Source: Mesostigma viride (taxonomy: Eukaryota; Streptophyta; Mesostigmatophyceae; Mesostigmatales; Mesostigmataceae). From it: a stretch of 64,000 bases of DNA. Below the pieces are notes generated by a model. It was not told the DNA's origin and searched no databases. It worked only from the letters and a program-made list of their open reading frames with translations. Positions 24,601-34,437 of the stretch are shown piece by piece. The number at the start of each line of letters is the position of its first letter. The stretch's first letter is position 1. The translations under genes were made by a program, and so were the position numbers. The stretch is from NCBI GenBank assembly GCA_009746045.1, contig RPFO01000312.1:3090079-3154078 (forward strand), given 5' to 3'.

Positions 24601-27600
24601 CCAGCGCCAGGATGTACAGGGGCATCATAGCCAGCAGTGGCCACGGCAGCAGTTCCAGCCAGCTGTTCACCCCCACCTGTCGAGAACCCAACCTGCACCA
24701 GCTGCCAGAATCGTTCTTCCTTTCTGGCAGCCGTAACGTGCTCCCGCCCGGGCAGGCATGGCACCCCGCCCGTGCCCGCGGGGGGCCCTTGCTGAGGTGT
24801 CATCTGATAGCTGGCATCCGGCACGTACCCGGTTTGCAGCATGCCGGCTGGGCCTTGCAGAGGGTCTAAGGGCAACGGGTCCCTGAAGTCCCTTTCCAGT
24901 TGGTCCACCACGCACGCCAGAGCCTGTGTGAATAAAGTATAAACCATCCAAATAAAGCCATGTACGATTACCAGGCATTTAATCTCAGCATGTGGTCTCA
25001 GCACAATACATTCAACTTAATAAAGAGTGAACCATCCAAAGGGCCATGTACGAGTACCAGGCACTTGGTCTCCGCGCACTAGATGTGACTTTGACCGCGC
25101 ATGTTACAATCTGTATATCATTATAGAGTCGTGGTAACCTGCATACGTTGGGTCCCCCAACCTCCTCCCAATAAGTCGTCAGATAGCGTCCTGGTGACAC
25201 GGTTACCCAACACCAGATAGAAAAACGGCTTCGCGATAAGGAAATCATCAATCCTAGGATTATAAGGAGATAATGAAGACGAGGAGATCACGAATCCACC
25301 ATCCCCTTCACTACGTCAATACACGCTATCACTGTATCATCCCTCAGCCCCCTCAGCCCCATGTTCTTGAGACCATGTTCCCACACCTTCTCTCATAGGC
25401 CCCTACGCTCACATGCTATATGCGAACCACCCAACCCCTAGCCATACCTTCCTGCGCGTGCTGTGCTCCAGCGCATAGGGGGACACCCTGAAGAGGTCCC
25501 TGTAACCCATCCCCTTCGTGGCCACACCGCCCGCCTCCAAAGTGTCTGCAGAAGGGAGCCGCTGCGGTGCCAGCATGCCCGCAGCGCTCATGACCAGACG
25601 GGCGAAGTCGCCGCCCGCAGTGCGCTCCTCCTGCATGTCGGCCAGCTCCATTTCTGCAGTCTCCGTCACCAGCTCATCGCACAGCTGCGCCCACAGCTCC
25701 AGGCACTGCGACTCCCGCTCGGATGCAAGAAGTCTCTCTGCGACGCGCCGGCGGCCATCCTCGCTGTTCTCCTTCTGCCATTCGTTCCATTCCTGTGGTG
25801 CCCACACAACAGGTCGCAGCAGGTCATTGAGAGGGGCATGGCTCGCTTATTATACATAAGAATTGTAACACCTAGTAGGCTACTTCCCCGTTCCATTCCT
25901 GTGGCGCCCACAGGACAGGTCGCAACAGGGCATTAGGAGGGGCCAATCTCGCTAATTATACTTAAGAATCTACCTAGTAGGTTACTACCCTCATTCCGTT
26001 CCAGCCATGCTGCTGTCAACGTTATGTCCGATGCAGCGAAACCAGAGTGTCAAATTCTACGCCACGAAGACCTAATGCAGCGAAACCAGAGTGTCAAATT
26101 GTACGCCACGAAGACCTATCCTCGTGGCAGCCACCCGGTTGCATCTGCCACCTTCTCACAATGTGTCCTGTTTCAAGCCTCAAAAGACCATGCTGTTAAT
26201 GGCCACCTCGCCCTCATCAAAGCCCACCCTCATAATGCCATCGCCTCAAATCCACGCCAAGTGCTTGAAACAAGCGAAACATCAGGCCACCCACCCTCAT
26301 TGCGGCCACATACCCCATAAACCATGTACCCTAACCAATACCAACCCCATAACAACACCACCCTCACTGCGCTATCTACCCACGTCAGAAAACCTGCCCT
26401 ATTCCAAGCTACCGCAAACCACAATACAAGAACCCACCCACCTCCACAACCACCGGTCGAAGGTCCACACCACCCAAGAATAGGCCAGACACCCTCATCA
26501 AGGCAGATGCTTAACGAAACGCACAACCGCAGAAAGCAATCAAAACAAAATCGAACCCACCCTCAACGCGGTATCCACCCACACCGAGCAGCCAATCATA
26601 TTCCAAGCAACAGCACACCAACCTCCAAGAGCCCACCCACCTCCACTACCATTGGTCCTCATCCGCAGCACCCTCCAAAAGGTAACCCACCCACCCTCAT
26701 CGCCGTTTCCTCCAGAAGCCCACCCACCTCCACAACCACTGGTCCTAATAATCCACACCACCCTACAATAGATAGGTCACCGATCCTCATCGCCGCATTT
26801 ACCCCCCAAAGCCCACCCACCTCCACAACCACTGGTACTACACACCACCCTACAATAGATAGGTCACCCACCCTCATCGCCGTATCCAGGTCAGGGATGG
26901 CGTCGATGCGCCGATTCGCAGCCGCCACGATCCTCGCAACCACCTCCCGCGCCACCTCCACAGCCTCCCTCTGATCCTCCCTGTACACATGGGCAGGGGG
27001 GGGGATGACCTGGCCTCCCCCACCTGGCCAACGATGTGTCCCCAAGTAAGCTGCTTGTTGTGGGCCGTTATTAACAAACATTCCTGCCCCTGTATGGAAT
27101 CCCGCTCCCGCATCCATTCCTGCCTGGCCTACCCCCTGGCCGATGGGAATGATTTCCTTCAAAGGGTCCCTGGCAGATCTCGGGGCTCCCTTTCCTGACA
27201 CCGCCACCGGCGCAGGCTTGCGTTCTAGGAACTGGTTGCGAAGGCCCTTCAACCTGGCCTCTATGGCAGGCAGCTGCAGGGGTGCCAGAGCATGGAGTGG
27301 CACACACAGATGCCATCACAGAGGAGTGGCACACACAGATGCCAGCATCAGGGGTGGGACTACAGAGAAGCGGGAACGGAAGAGAGATAAAAAGCAGGCA
27401 GTTCAGGACATTGGGTCGGACAGCAAGCCAGGCTGGGAAATAACAAGACAGCTCAGTGATGTGGGCATGGAAAGCAGGCGGGAAACTAAGTACGATTTCT
27501 AGCGTATAAGGGGAGACAAAACGTGCATAAACTTGGGGCTTAAATGTTGCTAACATTAGCCAATCGAGCAAGCGACTGGCTTTATGAGTAATTGAATAGA

Positions 27601-30600
27601 CAAATGAGACGATGCCTGCTGTCTGCGGAAAACCAGAAGTCCGGACAATGCAAGCATTATGAGTTCATATCAATGCCTAAGACTGTCGAAAACTAGCCAG
27701 GCTAGACTTACAACGCAGAAACATGCCCAAGTCATCAGTGAGCTCCTAAACTCCCAGCGTACAACCTCTGAAAAGACCGCAATTGTCAGATACGTTAATG
27801 AAAACACGTGTCACAATCATGTCCGCACATTTACGTACTGTCACAAGGATCTCTCATGCATCCTTCAAATTCTATTTTCCTTACCTCCTGCTGGAGCCGC
27901 TTCGAAAGAGCGGACACCTCGCTGCCCTTTCCCAGCATGGCCGCCCGCCCTCCTCGCCCTCCCGCTGCCCCCTTGCCCTGTTGAACCATCCCCCAACGGC
28001 CAGGGCCCCGACCATCCCCCGTAGGTGACGCCGCCTCCCCACCCCCGAACTCACCCTCAAAGTCACTCAGCACTTCGTGCGCCGCCCAGCCATCATCGCT
28101 AAGAACATCGTTATCCGGTCCCCAGTCTGGCTCTACAGTCGCCAGAATTATAGCATCCCTCTGGGCCTGGGAGACAGGTAGAGGCTGTGCCTCCCCCTTT
28201 GCCCCCCCTGCTGCCCCACTGTTTCTTTTCATTCCCGCCTCGGGGTCGGCTGCGTTCTGGTCGCCTTCAGAACGCCCAGGTTCTGAACCCCCAGGTTGCC
28301 CACCACCAGCTGCATTATCCTTTGTGACAGAAAGAGCTCCGCCCGCCGCTTCCCAGTCCGCATCCCCCCCCTGCCTGCCGGGTTGGGTGGCCAGGGACAC
28401 CTGGGACAGCCGCTCCTTCCAGTCCTCTGCGTCGGAGAGCATCCACTCCCTGTGCTCATGGACACTTGTCGCCGCCTCGTCGAGTGTGCTTCGCTGGGCA
28501 TCCAGCTTGGCAGTGTGCTGGTTCCGGCGCCTAAGCTCTTTCTCGTAATTCTGCAGGCACAAAGCGATAGGGAGCGCTCACAGAAGTTACGTGCCGTGCG
28601 ACAGAACCAGAACTTACATGCCGCTACGCGTGCGACAGAACCAGAAGTTGCGTGCCGTGCCGTGCAGCTGGCAAAAGAACCTCCTAGCCACTCCCCACGT
28701 GCATCCACCAACTCACCCGCAGTCTTTGCTCGCGCATCTCCAGCACGAGGCGGCGGCTGGCCTCCGACATGTCCTTGCGGTTATCCTCCACGCCGACGCC
28801 GCCGTCGGGGCCGCCCCGTTTGCCAGGGACCCCGGTCGAGGACTCTCCCTTTGCATCCGCTGGCCCAGCTGAGCGCAGCGCCGCGGCGGGGGACGGCGCT
28901 GCCCTCCCGTCACCGTCCGCATTGGATCTCCTTTCTGACGCTCTCACATTATTCGGTTCGTGGCGGGCAGGGGGAGGGATGGGCAGGAGAGCCGACGTGC
29001 CATGTGGGTCGAGTCGGCCCTTGAGCGCGAGGACTTGGGTGACTGTCGGGGGGGGGGAGTGGAAAAGAGAGGACGTGTGAATGATGCATTCGGAGGGAAG
29101 TTTGGGGAAGCTTGCGCCTTAGCCGACGTCTTGAGCCCACCTCATGCACTTTTGTAGCATAAGCGATGCGTCAGCCTACCTATGGTATTGCACTGGTTGT
29201 ATTGCACCCACAGAGTTGCGCCCCGGCACCATGCCGTGGAGAGAGCGCTCTGTGGCCTGCCCACTTGCGGCAGTGAGAGAAGCTAGGGCGCCCTCCCTCC
29301 TACTCGTTGTGTATAAGGGCTGAAGGTTCCTTTACTCTGTATTGGCAACCACGTGACGCAGTCACGTGCTTATTAATTGATTGGGGTCAAATGCCATAAT
29401 TCTGCCATACCGCACAAGCCGGGGCAACACATGGGGAACAAAGGAGAGTTCATGCAGGAAGACGGCCGGGGGGAGCAGGCCAGGGGCGAAGGGCATGAGG
29501 ATCGTGTGTACGTGCTGTGGTGGGGTTTACAAGGACAGCAGTTCATGTATCTTCAGTTGCTGCCTCGCTTGCCCCGGGATTCCAGTGCAACGTAAGGCGT
29601 GAGCAGGGCAGCGGAAAACATGACGTGGCAGATCAAGCAGATCCCTTGGCGCACAGTCATGTCTGCGTCAAGCTACAATCGCCGGAACTAAACACGGGAA
29701 AGGATGACCGTACTCGGCATAAACTGCCCGGCACACTCGGCCGAAAACGATTTTCTTTGGGGCCTATCAAACCTGAAGGTTGATCAAAGGTGCCCATAGC
29801 TTTAGGTCAGGTTAGGTCCCACACCAGCATAGGGTGGGGCTACAAGGGGTGTGGGGATGTGGGGGGGGGTTCAGTAGGGGGGGGGGGGGGTATAGGGGGC
29901 AGGATTGGGTGCATCCCTGGAAGGGGTGGGGGGCACTCTGGATATCATTCTCTGTGGGATGTCCCAGAGAACCATGCTTGAGCACCCTCCCATCTTGCGG
30001 TCCTGTCCCAACGCTTCATAGGATGCTTGAGCACCCTCCCATCTTCCGGTCCTGTACCAACGCTTCATAGCATGCTTGAGCACCCTCCCATCTCCCGGTC
30101 CTGTCCCAACGCTTCATAGCATGCTTGAGCACCCTCCCATCTTCCGGTCCTGTCCATACAGCCTTTTGGCTTCATAGCCGCATACCTTGCAGCTTGATAG
30201 CGTCATAAGCTCACACATGGCCATCAGGCAGGCATATAAAGCTTTTGCCGAAGCCAACAAATATTGTTCTGGCGCAGGGTAATGTGCTGCAGAATAGTGT
30301 GTTCTAATTACCTTGCCTGGTGGAATCTGGAATCTAGCACGAAATCAAAGACAGATTAATAACTCAAAAGCACGTGACTGCCTCACATGGGTACCAATAA
30401 AGGAACCTTCAGTCCTATACACAGGGGGGGTAATCAATTCATGAAATGCACGTGACTGCATCACATGGGTACCAATAAAGGAACCTTCAACCCCTACACA
30501 CGAGGAGGAGAGGGGGCGCCCGCGCTTCTCTCACATCCCTTTGTCCCAGGCCACTGAGTGCTCTCAGTACATCACTGTGCAGGGACAACCGTGGGTGCAA

Positions 30601-31132
30601 TACGACCGTGCCTCAGCAGCGGGTGTTGGCAGCGGGTGTTGGCAGTGGTTGCTATAAGACTGTGTGTTAGAGACGGATAGCCAGCTGCCCTAGGCTTAGC
30701 CTCTCACGTAGTGCCCGCAGAAGCATTCCAGGAAGGGACAAAATAAAAATGAACCATAGCAAAATTGAATGGACTGGGACCACGTTAGCTCCCGCGATGG
30801 AGCCTCCAAAATAAGCTGGATATCAGAACCAGCTTAGCACATGAATAATTACAAAGAAAGAGAGAAAAGATTGAGAGCAGCCCAGGATCACCCAGGTGGA
30901 GCTGCAGGTTGGACACTGAAGGCCATAGGGGACATACAATATCAGAGCTTACGATGTTTCTGGCGTGCCTCATCATCCGGTAGCAACGCTGAGATCTCCC
31001 CACGCAACAAGTCCACCTGGCTCAGGGATGCCTCCCACAGGGTCTTCTCGTCACCGTTCCCTGCATCTGGCCGTTCTCGCACCTTACCTTGATGCATTAC
31101 CCTCTGGTTCCATGCAGATGCCCTCGCATACT
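9252..31132 (-). CDS. Large coiled-coil/WD40-repeat protein gene, 15 exons, 5' end open
   Basis: Gene model read by eye on the minus strand; exons are listed separately. The joined frame gives 1,890 residues to a TAG stop at 9254-9252, and every junction keeps phase with GT donors and AG acceptors. Order of parts: charged coiled-coil segments (exons 1-3); an Ala-rich helical region (exons 4-5) including LPAIEARLKGLRNQ and CDELVTETAEMELADM; then WD40-type repeats (YVTCIAFSQGVQML then GTSTGELWAWDL across exons 6/7; HQLATVDEGGVVKLWW in exon 8; VDYMPDTRIMVSADASG in exon 10); then Pro/Ala/Gly-rich linkers and a beta-rich C-terminus. WD40 proteins are scaffolds; the N-terminal coil suggests assembly with partners. 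I cannot assign a family. Further 5' exons may lie above 31.1 kb. Confidence 0.65.
10259..10618 (-). CDS. WD40 gene exon 14
   Basis: 360 nt, 120 codons. VLMVHSAASTDQPSSSTFPP, a Pro-rich stretch, then a beta-rich segment (VSLFVLNCHTLRLSGARLDI). Donor AAT/GTGAGT; the acceptor GGACAG has a poor pyrimidine tract. Confidence 0.65.
11239..11594. repeat. 32-bp minisatellite, about 11 copies
   Basis: Unit contains TACGACAAAGCTATAG and TATAAGTATAGTAGTG; exact 32-bp spacing of GTACGAC. It fills the intron next to the exon 13 donor of the WD40 gene. Confidence 0.95.
11614..11792 (-). CDS. WD40 gene exon 13
   Basis: 179 nt. TSAQAASLAQAEGAASAAQP then AWELLEAVRSHGRLLAAKL. Acceptor CAACCCCAG, donor CTG/GTAGGT. 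A 32-bp tandem array starts only about 20 nt downstream of this donor. Confidence 0.65.
12777..12903 (-). CDS. WD40 gene exon 12
   Basis: 127 nt encoding VPWLHFYLRSGQRIRVERPC and HVRILTSTPG, beta-rich. Acceptor CCTGCCAG, donor CCAG/GTAGAT, phase 1; the phase fits both neighbours. Confidence 0.6.
13243..13357. repeat. 57-bp direct duplication
   Basis: Two nearly identical 57-bp units starting GCGAAACCATCTTGTGAAGC at 13243 and 13300, in the intron between exons 11 and 12. A second duplication of about 68 bp lies at 13.59-13.73 kb (ATCAAAGGGTT... units). Confidence 0.9.
13840..14157 (-). CDS. WD40 gene exon 11
   Basis: 318 nt. ERPSTGSADGAQGTGVTA, then a basic patch (GGLFSFFRSKKKAAADAGG), then an Asp/Gly-rich tail. 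Acceptor CTAACCAG, donor ATG/GTAATT. Two large minisatellites lie in the 2.9-kb intron above it, so a small exon there could have been missed. Confidence 0.7.
14432..14985. repeat. 24-bp minisatellite, more than 20 copies
   Basis: Unit AGGAAAGGGGTCAGTAGGAA plus four bases, with some 14-bp partial units. It lies in the WD40 gene intron between exons 10 and 11. Its length, a multiple of three, keeps frames open without implying coding. Confidence 0.95.
15321..15508. repeat. 47-bp tandem repeat, 4 copies
   Basis: GATCATCGATAAGGGTTATC recurs at 15321, 15368, 15415 and 15462. Each unit carries ATCGAT and GATAAGG boxes. Intronic. Confidence 0.95.
15715..16910. repeat. 36-bp minisatellite, about 33 copies
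   Basis: Unit starts CGGTGCCCAGGTGTTCGCCC and ends in a C-run and ACCGC. Point variants (TCGG/CCAG/TAGG) alternate between units. The 36-nt period leaves open frames of up to 410 codons on the plus strand and long ones on the minus strand; these are artefacts. It sits in the WD40 intron between exons 10 and 11. Confidence 0.97.
17083..18388 (-). CDS. WD40 gene exon 10, long low-complexity exon
   Basis: 1,306 nt, the longest exon. It joins exon 9 in phase (AG/G ATG). Starts MTTQASQPRPPAILWSVDDD, then about 350 residues rich in Ala, Gly, Pro, Ser and Thr, and ends in another WD40-like blade (VFVGHASPPVMVDYMPDTRI). Donor TTG/GTGAGT. Codon positions are GC-rich throughout. Confidence 0.8.
18694..20806. 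repeat. Duplicated A-B unit, second copy split by a 1.04-kb insertion
   Basis: Segment A (ACATTTCTTGTTTTTGG onward) is at about 18692-18880 and 19240-19428. Segment B (AGCTGAAAAGAGGCCTCC to ATATATAAAATGAGC) is at about 18908-19225 and 20468-20786. Copies are nearly identical. In the second copy A and B are separated by about 1.04 kb of unrelated sequence (19.43-20.47 kb). All of it is inside the 3.2-kb intron between exons 9 and 10 of the WD40 gene. Confidence 0.9.
20962..21210. repeat. 95-bp repeat, about 2.5 copies
   Basis: CCTACGGCT..GGGAGGCAC recurs at about 20962, 21058 and 21153, each followed by ATCTCAAAGGGGTTG. Intronic. Confidence 0.9.
21585..21721 (-). CDS. WD40 gene exon 9
   Basis: 137 nt: PPLAAGNPSLLSAKGKGRAK then GATLWAVLPLGAL. 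Donor AG/GTCAGT, phase 2. A 27-bp triplication lies directly upstream (21751-21831); it is open in another frame (NPPPAGFMP units) and could represent an alternative longer exon. Confidence 0.6.
21751..21831. repeat. 27-bp triplication
   Basis: Three copies of GGGCATGAACCCAGCAGGTG plus seven bases, just upstream of exon 9. On the minus strand the unit would encode NPPPAGFMP. Confidence 0.95.
22295..22730 (-). CDS. WD40 gene exon 8
   Basis: 436 nt. A basic Ser/Lys-rich linker, then SREDLEHQRKLAKARQREQ and a WD40-type blade (LSGHQLATVDEGGVVKLWW). Acceptor CCTCCGCAG, donor ATG/GTGCGT. Confidence 0.7.
23193..23346 (-). CDS. WD40 gene exon 7 (completes a WD repeat)
   Basis: 154 nt. Joined in phase to exon 6 it gives FSQGVQMLAAGTSTGELWAW, a typical WD40 blade ending in WDL. 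Acceptor CCCCCGCAG; donor AAG/GTGTGC at 23192, chosen because the earlier CAG/GTCCCT site would break phase with exon 8. Confidence 0.7.
23395..24035. repeat. Irregular 45-60-bp tandem repeat
   Basis: About a dozen units of TTGCTGAAGCTATAGCAACC followed by a variable run of AACC/GACC tetramers and CAATATCAAA or CAATCTCAGA. Located in the intron between exons 6 and 7 of the WD40 gene. Confidence 0.9.
24473..24923 (-). CDS. WD40 gene exon 6
   Basis: 451 nt. ALACVVDQLERDFRDPLPLD, then a Pro/Gly linker, ending in the first part of a WD40-type blade (WPVVAVSIAVDSGYVTCIA). Acceptor TTCACACAG, donor GCCT/GTGAGT, phase 1. Confidence 0.75.
25448..25792 (-). CDS. WD40 gene exon 5
   Basis: 345 nt, 115 codons. 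Highly charged helix (EWNEWQKENSEDGRRRVAER) then CLELWAQLCDELVTETAEME, ending YALEHSTRRK. Acceptor CACCACAG, donor AAG/GTATGG. Coding character is strong; domain unknown. Confidence 0.75.
26872..27273 (-). CDS. WD40 gene exon 4
   Basis: 402 nt, 134 codons. Starts LPAIEARLKGLRNQFLER and ends with a helix (REAVEVAREVVARIVAAANR). Acceptor CCCCTGCAG, donor AGG/GTGGGT. The intron below it (26.87-25.79 kb) is rich in CCACC-type short repeats. Confidence 0.7.
27885..28550 (-). CDS. WD40 gene exon 3
   Basis: 666 nt. It continues the coil of exon 2 (NYEKELRRRNQHTAKLDAQR) for about 50 residues, then becomes acidic/Gly-rich low complexity. Acceptor CTGCAG is preceded by a pyrimidine tract; donor GAG/GTAAGG is strong. 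Confidence 0.75.
28717..28934 (-). CDS. WD40 gene exon 2
   Basis: 218 nt. Ala/Gly-rich start, then a coiled coil (DMSEASRRLVLEMREQRLR). Donor CGG/GTGAGT at 28716, phase 0. The acceptor GTCAG is pyrimidine-poor but gives the right phase from exon 1. Confidence 0.6.
29118..29375 (+). repeat. 250-bp dispersed repeat, copy 1
   Basis: From AGCCGACGTCTTGAGCCC to a G-box dyad (CACGTGACGCAGTCACGTG). Shares several long blocks with copies at 30.37-30.62 (inverted), 34.44-34.70 (direct) and 40.67-40.91 kb (inverted). No coding capacity. Lies in the intron between exons 1 and 2 of the WD40 gene model. Confidence 0.9.
29973..30165. repeat. 49-bp tandem repeat, 4 copies
   Basis: ATGCTTGAGCACCCTCCCAT recurs at 29974, 30023, 30072 and 30121. 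It lies between two inverted copies of the 250-bp dispersed repeat. Confidence 0.95.
30368..30625 (-). repeat. 250-bp dispersed repeat, copy 2, diverged
   Basis: Inverted relative to copy 1. The G-box end is itself duplicated (CACGTGACTG...GGAACCTTCA at about 30371 and 30450). The distal part is more diverged than the other copies. Confidence 0.8.
30953..31132 (-). CDS. WD40 gene exon 1 (first one visible)
   Basis: 180 nt. It encodes NQRVMHQGKVRERPDAG and then an acidic amphipathic stretch, SLSQVDLLRGEISALLPDD. The donor is ATC/GTAAGC, phase 1. The proposed acceptor (CCCCAG at 31138-31133) is plausible but weak. Whether this is the true first coding exon is unknown. Confidence 0.5.
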
Positions 31133-31309
31133 CTGGGGTTCAGCATCGACCATACCATGGATGTGGACAAGATGTTGCGAATCCAAGGAAAGAGGTTAGG
31201 GGTGCGCAGGTGGGAGAAGCAAATTGCTTGCGAGCAGCCCACGCGGGCTTCAAAATTCAAGCCGACCTCCACGATTTGTCTGATTGTCATATGTGGCGCA
31301 CAAGTACTT

Positions 31310-31375
31310 CAGCGACCGAGTAAGCAGGATAAGGCGTTCATTTTCTTCAGCAAGAGCGTCACATTGTCCGGGAGA
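31310..31375 (-). other. Isolated coiled-coil-like frame
   Basis: Minus-strand frame CDALAEENERLILLTRSLK reads like a coiled coil and would suit the N-terminus of the WD40 gene. However, an in-frame stop precedes it without an AG acceptor between, so no exon can be defined. It could be chance or a decayed exon. Confidence 0.25.
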
Positions 31376-31490
31376 TAAGCGATGGATTTACAACATGCCC
31401 ACGGGCTTGCTGGAAGTAGGTTGTGATCAAAACCCGATGTCAAGAAGGCAACAGAGTCAGCACTTTACTGAGCCTCGTTTGTTTGCGTGC

Positions 31491-31493
<3 letters not shown>

Positions 31494-31521
<28 letters not shown>

Positions 31522-31547
31522 CGCGTGCGTGCGTACGTGCGTGCGTG
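31494..31547. repeat. (GT)n/(GC)n microsatellite
   Basis: TG dinucleotides followed by GC and then TGCG tetramers. Confidence 0.9.
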
Positions 31548-32699
31548 ATGCAGTAAACTAACGAAGAGCGCGGGAGGATCGGAGCGGGGCACATCGACAA
31601 GACCTTGACGGATACCATGCGAGAATGACGTGCCGTGTCCTAACGAATGGTAATTTGAAATTGCCCGATGCGTGAAATAACAACGAGAATCAGGGCGCCT
31701 GAACTTACCGGGTACTCAGATCCTCCTCCTGGTATTAACCTTCTCCCCATACATGGGAGCGCCAGAAAAGCAAGCATGCATAATCCAACGTCTTCTGTCC
31801 ATGTGTTTTCTGCCCATAATGACCAATGACCATGGTCTGTCATGTAATGAACCTGCCTGCACAATGTCCCATTCCACAATTCGTTCAAGCGAAATTAGGA
31901 AGAAAAGGCATTTTCATTTCATGGAATGCTTTAGTAGTATATGGTCACTGGTCACGGGTCAGACACACATACTCTGCAAAATTTAGCATTTTTTGGACTG
32001 CGCCTTTTTCGCGCAAGATAAAGATGACCGTCGCGGAAGCTCGCGTGTCGCGGCATTTTTGTACGCTTGGTGTTTGGTGCTGGACGTATGTATGGGTATT
32101 GGGTGGTGGTAGTAGTCCACGATACGGTGGCAGGCCTTCATTGTATGTATGCTTGCGGCTCACAGCCATACTAATTCTTGATTCTTATACGGCCTACACC
32201 TTCACATATGGCAACGTACTCACCTTCACATAATTATGGCAATTAACTGAAGATAGACATTGAGATGAACTCAACATCATGATGTACTTACGTTGCGTTG
32301 CGAAAAGGATTCAGTTTGCCGGGGTTGTCCGTCATCGTCCGTCGACTAGGCTCTAGGGGGGCGATCATGGTTCAGTCTCATGACTTCTATCCCGCAGCCC
32401 CATAGTCGGTAGATCAGACTAGTCATAACTGAAGAACTTGAACAGATTCCGTTTCCGACAAGTGAGCCGTGCTCATGTCGGTCCTTGGCGCGCCACCCTC
32501 TGTTTAATTTTACGCAAAGCTGTCCACGCTAGACAGGTCTATCTATCAATTAATTAATTCTTAATTAATTAATATGTCTATCTATGCGTGTGTCGATTTC
32601 ATTCTTGGTGCATGCTAGGACGCCCAAGAGTTTAAAACGCTCAATGTAGGGAACCGCTATGCCGTTCATGTGTTAAAGCGGTGGGCTGGGGGGCGATCA

Positions 32700-33245
32700 T
32701 GAAGCCCCAGGGCCGGCCATCGCTTCACGCTTCTTGGTAATGTCCCTGAGGCCAACTGCTCGTGCTTCCAGGGCCAGGCAGTCCAACCAGAGCTGGACAT
32801 GATGCTCGGTCATATCCTCGATGAGAGTGGTATCTTCGGCGTAGATCGATCAATGCTGCCAGGCGGTATTCCGTCCCATCCGCGTGCACTGGGCACCACC
32901 CGTGCTCGGCCGGGTTATTGTGAATGATGAAGCTATAGGTCAGGTGCATTCCCTACAACGCTGGCGAAGCGGGCGGGCGCCTTGCGCATGACATAATCCA
33001 CGACAATTATTATGATGAACAGGTATGGTGACATGATACCACAACCTTGCCAGTTGCCACACCCCTGTTTGGCGGGTGGTGCCATACGACCTACAGACTG
33101 ATGCCGTAGACCCCTTACACAACTTGCCGGAAGGGCAACAACCAACGGCTTGGGAGCCGGCCGGTACAGAGCAAGCATATTCCAAAGGGCAGGCCAGAAT
33201 ACTTCAGGAGTCAAAGGCCTTTACATAATCCACGAAGACCCAAGT
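32700..33245 (-). mobile_element. LINE reverse transcriptase fragment, inverted piece
   Basis: On the minus strand from 33245: RT motif A as VFVDYVKAFDS, then a stop; next CGNWQGCGIMSPYLFIIIIV (motif B region); then after a frameshift the motif C box as IYAEDTTLIEDM, where the catalytic YADD has become YAED. It is dead. The 5' limit at 33.245 kb abuts a plus-strand piece of a LINE 3' half. Confidence 0.75.
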
Positions 33246-33960
33246 GGACAGGGTACTCACCCGTAACTGGTTCCTCCATGCATCTCCATACCGCTCTCCT
33301 CCGGGTGGTGTGTGCCATGGTTCGGTCGGTCTTTCCCCACTCCACTGCATCAAGTGCGCGAGCCTGCGAGGACGCGGATGGGTGGGGCCGGCCGCCCTCT
33401 ACTACTCACCCAACCACCGCCCCGACATTACCGTGCTTGACTACGATGGGCAGGGTTGCCACCTGCTCATAATAGATGTCTCCGTGGCTCAGACGCGAGC
33501 TCTCCCGCGTCGGCGGTCGCCACATCCTCCGGTCGGCTGTGGATGCATGCCGGCCGGCGGTGCTGCCGCTGTGGCTGAGCGCGACAAGTTTGCCTCCTAC
33601 GGCAATGTGGGGCCCCGGCCACCGGCGGGTCATCCGCTTTGTCCTAGTTGAGGAGTTCGGGGCCATGGGCCCCAAGATGGCGGACTTTTTCCACGAGCGC
33701 TGCCGGCGCCGTGAAGATCGCCTCGACCTCGAGGGTCAGACCGCGCCGTGGTCTACCCGCACGTGGTCCTCGTATTGGCGGCAGCGCCTGTCATGCACTC
33801 GCCCTCACTCGCACCGTGGCTGCATGATGTGTTAGTTATTATTCCGCCGCACCCGGGCCGACTTTGTCGCGACCCATGCGGTCTAGATCCCTCCCAGGCC
33901 TGGTGGGCCGGCAGCGCTGTTGCTGCGTGTCGTTGTTTTGTGATGTAGTTAGTTGTACCT
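33246..33960 (+). mobile_element. LINE ORF2 C-terminal fragment
   Basis: Plus-strand frames carry HRPDITVLDYDGQGCHLLII then DVSVAQ, a block found after the RT in many algal and plant-type LINEs, followed in another frame by FVLVEEFGAMGPKMADFF and WSSYWRQRLS. Frameshifted and not functional. It is head-to-head with the inverted RT fragment. Confidence 0.7.
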
Positions 33961-34024
33961 TGTGCAGCTGGCGTGATCCTTGTTGATGCCCGTATCAGAT
34001 TACTAATATTTCTTTAGGGTTCTT

Positions 34025-34280
34025 CTTCTTTTCAGGGTTCGGTTCCTCTCTCACCGCAAGAAGCTGGTGAACACCTCCTGGTCGCTTGACGATCGACGAC
34101 CTGACGTCAGCCCCGCAGCAGCAACGTACGCCGCGATCAGTGCATGGCCCGACTACATCCGCCACAACAAGACCAACCCGGCCGAGAAGCCCCAAGTGTA
34201 CTGGCGGGGCGGGGACCTTTATTATTATGTCAACAAGAAACTGTGGAAGCCCACCCGGGCTCCCCCGAGATAGAGCACTC
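34025..34280 (+). pseudogene. LINE ORF1 C-terminal fragment
   Basis: RFLSHRKKLVNTSWSLDD, then AISAWPDYIRHNKTNPAEK and VYWRGGDLYYYVNKKLWKP. It aligns by eye with the C-terminal ORF1p domain at 5.8-6.0 kb (lRRRKRLANTPFTVDDDLT and VYWKGAAIYVG). Truncated at its 5' side. Confidence 0.7.
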
Positions 34281-34437
34281 AAGCTACTTGTCTAGATGGG
34301 CCGGGGGCAATCGATTATGGGATAGCTTATAGGCATTACATGGCGTTCTTGAAATGATATTAGCGCCCAGTCCAACGTTATAGTACCTTCAATCAATTAG
34401 CTCTGGCACCTTGTGGCCATCAGCTTGCGCCTTAATT

